Assembly (NCBI GenBank): GCA_946537885.1
Contig: CAMNGC010000019.1
Location: forward strand, 1 to 35,308
Length of the DNA stretch: 35,308 nt
Direction of reading: 5' to 3'
Source of the DNA: an uncultured Clostridia bacterium
GTDB taxonomy: Bacteria; Bacillota; Clostridia; Saccharofermentanales; Saccharofermentanaceae
The notes beneath the pieces are model-generated. The model saw only the letters and a program-made list of their open reading frames with translations, searched no databases and was not told where the DNA came from. Positions within the stretch are counted from its first letter, which is position 1, and each line of letters opens with the position of its first letter. Positions 31,777 through 35,308 of the stretch are shown here, piece after piece. A program made the position numbers and the translations under genes.

Positions 31777-32733
31777 TCAGATATCCTTAACGCTTTCGAG
31801 GACAGAGCGGACATTCTCTTCGGACTTCTTGAGAAGCTCGAGCTCTGTAGCTGTAAGAGGAGCCTCGATAACTCGCTCAACACCTTCCTTACCGATGGAT
31901 ACAGGAACATTGAGAACGATATCATTGATGCCGAACTCGCCATGGAGTACTGTGCCGCATGTACGGATCGTGTGCTCGTCTGTGAGGATAGAGCGAACGA
32001 GTGTTGTTGCGGAAACAGCGATACCATTGTATGTAGCGCCCTTGAGCTTAATGATCTCAGCGCCGGAAGACTTTGTTCTTGCAGCGATATCAGCCTTTTC
32101 CTCTTCTGTGAGGGACTTGCCTGTGATACGTGCGTACTCGTCAACCTGTACACCTGCGATATGAGTCATAGACCATGCAGGGAACTGTGTCTCACCGTGC
32201 TCACCGAGCATATAACCGTGAACATTACGCAGATCGATGCCGCCGAGGTGCTGGCCGAGGAGATATCTGAAACGAGCGGAGTCAAGGTTTGTACCGGAAC
32301 CGAGAACCTTGGAAGAAGGAAGTCCGGACCACTGTGCGATCTTATATGTAACAACATCGCAAGGGTTTGAAACAACCATGATAACACCCTTGTTGTAGTG
32401 CTGCATGATGCTGTCTGTGATGATCTTAGCAAGCTTAACATTCTTGAGAGCAAGATCCATTCTTGTCTCGCCGGGCTTTCTGGGGATACCTGCTGTTACG
32501 ATGATAACGTCAGCATCCTTGATCTCATCATAGTCACCGGCATGTATATCCATCTGACCAAGGAAGGGGAGACCGTGACCGATATCCAATACCTCACCCT
32601 GTGCCTTATCCTTGTTTACATCAATAAGAACGATCTCGGAAGCGAGTTGCTGGAATGTGAGAGCGAAAGTGATCGTTGCTCCAACTGCGCCTGCACCGAC
32701 AACGCAAATCTTAGAACCTTTGGTGTTACTCAT
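31777..32733 (-). CDS. ldh: L-lactate dehydrogenase (lactate/malate dehydrogenase family)
   Basis: The product has 318 residues. The Rossmann motif is GAGAVGATIT (13-22), with Asp38 closing the NAD site. The pattern SGTNLDSARFRYLLG and GEHGETQFPAWS, with catalytic His, is typical of lactate dehydrogenase; malate enzymes usually have a GMAG start there. However, the substrate loop reads GIPRKPGETR, with Arg85 where most lactate enzymes have Gln102, a residue usually associated with malate binding. The call of lactate rests on the rest of the sequence and the fermentative context. GGGGGTT precedes the ATG. No recognisable Rex site is upstream. The gene has its own terminator and stands alone downstream of the EAL gene. 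Confidence 0.82.
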   Translation of the reverse strand: MSNTKGSKICVVGAGAVGATITFALTFQQLASEIVLIDVNKDKAQGEVLDIGHGLPFLGQMDIHAGDYDEIKDADVIIVTAGIPRKPGETRMDLALKNVKLAKIITDSIMQHYNKGVIMVVSNPCDVVTYKIAQWSGLPSSKVLGSGTNLDSARFRYLLGQHLGGIDLRNVHGYMLGEHGETQFPAWSMTHIAGVQVDEYARITGKSLTEEEKADIAARTKSSGAEIIKLKGATYNGIAVSATTLVRSILTDEHTIRTCGTVLHGEFGINDIVLNVPVSIGKEGVERVIEAPLTATELELLKKSEENVRSVLESVKDI

Positions 32734-32894
32734 AAGTGAAACCCCCTGATAAATGTAGAATAATAGTAGAAAGATATTAAACCTTTACACTGCTGCAAGT
32801 AAGAATACCAAATCTTGAAGGATAAATAAAGTGTATTTCAATAAGAATATATATATAAATATTTGAGCAGATAAGGCTTTCCTATTGTTGCATT

Positions 32895-34982
32895 TTAAGA
32901 CTCTGCAGGAGTCGACATGTTATCCCCGCGAAGTCCCGCCCGGTATTTCTGAGTCATTCTTGCTTCGAAATCGTTCCCGGGCATTGGCTTGGCATAATAG
33001 TAGCCCTGGATCATGTCGCAGCCTTCTGCCGCAAGGAAATCAACAACGGATTTCTCCTCGACGCCCTCGGCAACGGTCTTCATATTGAGCTTCTTGGCAA
33101 GACTGATAGCTTCCGACACCACGATCCTGTCACGTCCGTCTTCACTGGTGCCGCGGAAGAAGCCCGCATCGAGCTTGAGCACATCCAGTGGCATATCCTT
33201 AAGCGAGTTAAGAGACGAATAACCCGAACCGAAGTCATCCATGGAAATGTGGAAGCCGTATTCCTTGATCTTTCCGATGGTCGTAAGAAGGGATTTCTGA
33301 TCATCGAAAAAGGCGCTCTCGGTCAGTTCTATCTCGATCAACTCGTGGGGGCAGCCCTCCTTATCGACAAGGTCGCGGATCTGCTCGGCAAGATCGTTTT
33401 CGATAAAATGCGCGCGTGAGATATTGACGGATACGGGTACACAGTCAAAGCCCGAATCAAGCCAGCGCTTCTGATCTCGCGCCACGCTGCTGACCATATA
33501 GTGATCGATGTTGGTGATAAAACCGTTTTTCTCGAACAGAGGAATAAAGCGCCCGGGGGACACGAAGCCTAACTTGGGTGAATCCCAGCGAATAAGCGCC
33601 TCGGCCCCTCTGAGGCTGTCGTCTCTCGGATCGTATTTGGGCTGGTAGTAGACTATGAACTCGCCGTTCTCCAGGGCGGTCAATGACTGTTCACTGACAA
33701 GATCGTTCCACTTTTGTTCTTCGACGAACTTCTCATCGAAAAACACGATGCCCGACTCTTCGCTTCCTTCAAGCTTCATCCTGGCGGCGCTGGCGTTGTT
33801 ATATTCCACATCAAGATCGATATCCTTGCGTTTGACGGGCTTCCCCGCGTCGTCTCTGACGTCGGCAAGTCTCACGACACCGGCGAGGAAAGCGAACTTG
33901 TGGTCAGAATCGATGCTCCCTAACTCGGCTACAAGTTTCTCGAGACGGGCCGTAAGCTCATCGTTATTGCTATACTTTAATAGCAGGGGAAAGTTGGAAG
34001 ACGTGCTGTGAGCGCAGATCTCATTCTTAGAGAGCCCCACGTTTATGTGCTCGTAGATCTTACGAAGCATCTCCTTACCGGCCTTAAGCGAGTGGCAAAT
34101 GACAAAATAGCGGTAGTTGGCAAAAACGAGGTTTACGACGGCATATTCGCTGCCGGCGTTCTTCTTGCGCTTTAAGATCTGGCGTCCCTTTACCAGGAAC
34201 CAGGTCCAGTTACGATTCTTAGTGATATCGTCGAAAAAGACCAGGGCGGTCATCTTCTTCTGAGTCCTGAAGCTCCTGATTATCATGATCAATGCGATGA
34301 TCAGAATAATAACCGCCACGAATGCTACGATCAAAAAGAAGCCCAGGACATAGCCGATATCGTGAACTCTCAGAATGATCTGTGCCTTGTAATAGAAGGT
34401 GCTTCCGTCATCGTTCTCGACGGATAACCAGAAGGGGAAGGACATGGTCTCGTCGGATTTTGTATCAAAATCCCTAAGCCTTTTCGATCTTAAAAACTTA
34501 AGAATCTTGAATTGAAGGCTTCCGTCTTCGACACTGAGAAACTCTTCCCCCGGGGCCTTATAGAAATTAACCGTATCGTAATTATCGAGGTCTTCAAGCG
34601 CTTCTATATCGATATCGGAATCTTCGTTTATGCTTATGCCCCTGAGGGTATCCGATTCGACGATAAGCCTGTCGGGGTTATCAAGGTCGAGATCGAAAAA
34701 GCCGCTGCTGCTAATGATCTTGCCGTCGCGGTCGGTCAGCATATAATCAAAATCAGAATAACCGATATCCGTGCTGCCTTTTTCCTGAATGATGCTGTTG
34801 AGAAGCAGCATCCGGCGGATCTCGTTCTGGGACTTCTCTTCTATTACATAGCCTGTAACGACCTCGGAGCCGCCAAGCAGAAGAGCTCCGACTATGACGA
34901 TGCTTAAAAGATAGAGTATGACTGTCAGCCATACGTGATGTTTGCGGATCTTAAGGATCTTGCTCCGGCTCGATAAAGACAT
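32895..34982 (-). CDS. Membrane protein with degenerate GGDEF and intact EAL (c-di-GMP phosphodiesterase)
   Basis: The product has 695 residues. A first membrane helix (about 18-42) and a second (about 208-238) flank an extracytoplasmic domain with YMLTDRDGKIISSSGFF, a sensor-like pattern. The cytoplasmic region from about 250 has the size of a GGDEF domain (FFDDITKNRNWTWFL), but the active site reads CAHSTSSNF and not GGDEF, so it should not make c-di-GMP. The EAL domain (about 430-680) has Glu461-Ala-Leu (GAEALIRW), NISRAHF, ELTES, DDFGSGYSS, KLDAGFF and AEGVEE, all the metal and catalytic residues. It is probably an active phosphodiesterase controlled by the outer domain. GGAGGGG precedes the ATG. 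Confidence 0.92.
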   Translation of the reverse strand: MSLSSRSKILKIRKHHVWLTVILYLLSIVIVGALLLGGSEVVTGYVIEEKSQNEIRRMLLLNSIIQEKGSTDIGYSDFDYMLTDRDGKIISSSGFFDLDLDNPDRLIVESDTLRGISINEDSDIDIEALEDLDNYDTVNFYKAPGEEFLSVEDGSLQFKILKFLRSKRLRDFDTKSDETMSFPFWLSVENDDGSTFYYKAQIILRVHDIGYVLGFFLIVAFVAVIILIIALIMIIRSFRTQKKMTALVFFDDITKNRNWTWFLVKGRQILKRKKNAGSEYAVVNLVFANYRYFVICHSLKAGKEMLRKIYEHINVGLSKNEICAHSTSSNFPLLLKYSNNDELTARLEKLVAELGSIDSDHKFAFLAGVVRLADVRDDAGKPVKRKDIDLDVEYNNASAARMKLEGSEESGIVFFDEKFVEEQKWNDLVSEQSLTALENGEFIVYYQPKYDPRDDSLRGAEALIRWDSPKLGFVSPGRFIPLFEKNGFITNIDHYMVSSVARDQKRWLDSGFDCVPVSVNISRAHFIENDLAEQIRDLVDKEGCPHELIEIELTESAFFDDQKSLLTTIGKIKEYGFHISMDDFGSGYSSLNSLKDMPLDVLKLDAGFFRGTSEDGRDRIVVSEAISLAKKLNMKTVAEGVEEKSVVDFLAAEGCDMIQGYYYAKPMPGNDFEARMTQKYRAGLRGDNMSTPAES

Positions 34983-35193
34983 ACGATTCCCCCTCCGTTT
35001 ACGTCCTTATGCATAATATAATTAAATACTATCATAAAAAGCATATGAAATATCTTCGAAAAGGGTGTATGATGAAGGTCCTTTCGATGATTCTCAGGTA
35101 CCGATATTATCTCTGCCGAATTAGTGATCAGAGGCGACGGAACCGGGCAAAAATATTTCCGGAAAATTGCAGAAAAATATTTCAAAAAACTGC
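34983..35193. other. Intergenic region upstream of the rRNA-type promoter
   Basis: No credible gene was seen; a 62-codon frame at 35009 lacks a proper ribosome binding site and family features. AAAAATATTTC occurs twice (35149-35159 and 35173-35183), 24 bases apart, next to A-tracts directly before the -35 box. This resembles an UP element that boosts rRNA promoters. Confidence 0.5.
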
Positions 35194-35222
35194 TTGACAA
35201 GGAAAGGGTTCCGCGATATTAT
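35194..35222 (+). promoter_or_regulatory. Strong sigma-A promoter, probably of an rRNA operon
   Basis: TTGACA (35194-35199) and TATTAT (35217-35222) are 17 bases apart, with an A-tract-rich upstream region. No gene follows within the window. The match and the leader that follows point to an rRNA operon just beyond the right edge. Confidence 0.75.
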
Positions 35223-35308
35223 ACTTGAGCACTTCGCAAGAGGGCGACCTCAAAAGAAGGCGCGGATCTTGAAAATTGAATAGAATGCAGAACTTAAAAA
35301 ATAACGAG
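35223..35308 (+). ncRNA. Probable 16S rRNA leader (5' end of precursor, cut by window edge)
   Basis: The leader contains CTTGAAAATTGAATA (35269-35283), a phrase common in pre-16S leaders and 16S-23S spacers of Firmicutes, where it pairs in the processing stem. The mature 16S start is not in the window. The call is an inference from promoter strength and this phrase. Confidence 0.5.

Noticed and set aside
34983..35193. c-di-GMP riboswitch near the EAL gene
   Set aside because: None of the conserved riboswitch core sequences is visible on either strand.
35009..35197. Short plus-strand open frame of 62 codons
   Set aside because: It has no convincing ribosome binding site, its composition is random-like, and it runs into the rRNA-type promoter.

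Overview
The window looks like a chromosomal segment of a low-to-mid GC Gram-positive of the class Clostridia. The signs are the rpmH-rnpA-yidD-yidC-jag-mnmE-mnmG-rsmG block, strong GGAGG-type ribosome binding sites, sigma-A promoters, several lipoproteins with lipoboxes, an OxaA-type YidC, and a DacA with a C-terminal membrane anchor. A Saccharofermentans- or Lachnospiraceae-like genome would fit, but no marker here fixes the genus. No mobile element, transposase, integrase or CRISPR array was seen.

Layout. (1) 3-1964: the 3' end of a repetitive surface protein made of pilin-type isopeptide domains, with a Thr/Pro stalk and a C-terminal anchor. (2) 2177-7428: a beta-helix lipoprotein of the Cthe_2159 type, a DUF4956 membrane protein and a VTC-domain protein on the minus strand, divergent from an OmpR-type two-component system. 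(3) 7471-7588: tRNA-Ala(CGC) with its own promoter and terminator. (4) 7605-12102: a large secreted protein ending in four DUF4214-type repeats, divergent from a polytopic membrane protein ending in a LuxR-type helix-turn-helix. (5) 12404-19197: a signalling island with a solute-binding lipoprotein, a C39-like cysteine peptidase, a small protein resembling a decayed ECF sigma factor, a second OmpR-type two-component system and a membrane-anchored unknown protein. (6) 19327-26054: the conserved origin-type block of ribosomal protein L34, RNase P protein, membrane insertion and tRNA/rRNA modification genes. (7) 26034-27183: an ECF sigma factor and its putative anti-sigma factor, convergent with rsmG. 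(8) 27392-31566: gyrA followed by dacA. (9) 31777-34982: a lactate/malate-type dehydrogenase and a membrane EAL phosphodiesterase, both on the minus strand. (10) 35194-35308: a strong promoter and a leader that looks like the start of an rRNA operon.

The most interesting signal is in region 5. Three stretches share the core ACAACTTTGACACA: upstream of the lipoprotein, upstream of the peptidase, and in reverse orientation just before the response regulator, overlapping the 3' end of the sigma-like gene. In each, TGACA pentamers recur at a 9-base period, and the first two sites have a further copy 24 bases on. This suggests that the local response regulator controls the lipoprotein, the peptidase operon and itself. 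About 64 bases before the first two sites lies a hairpin-forming element of about 50 bases; a third copy lies between dacA and ldh. These two observations are the best candidates for something undescribed.
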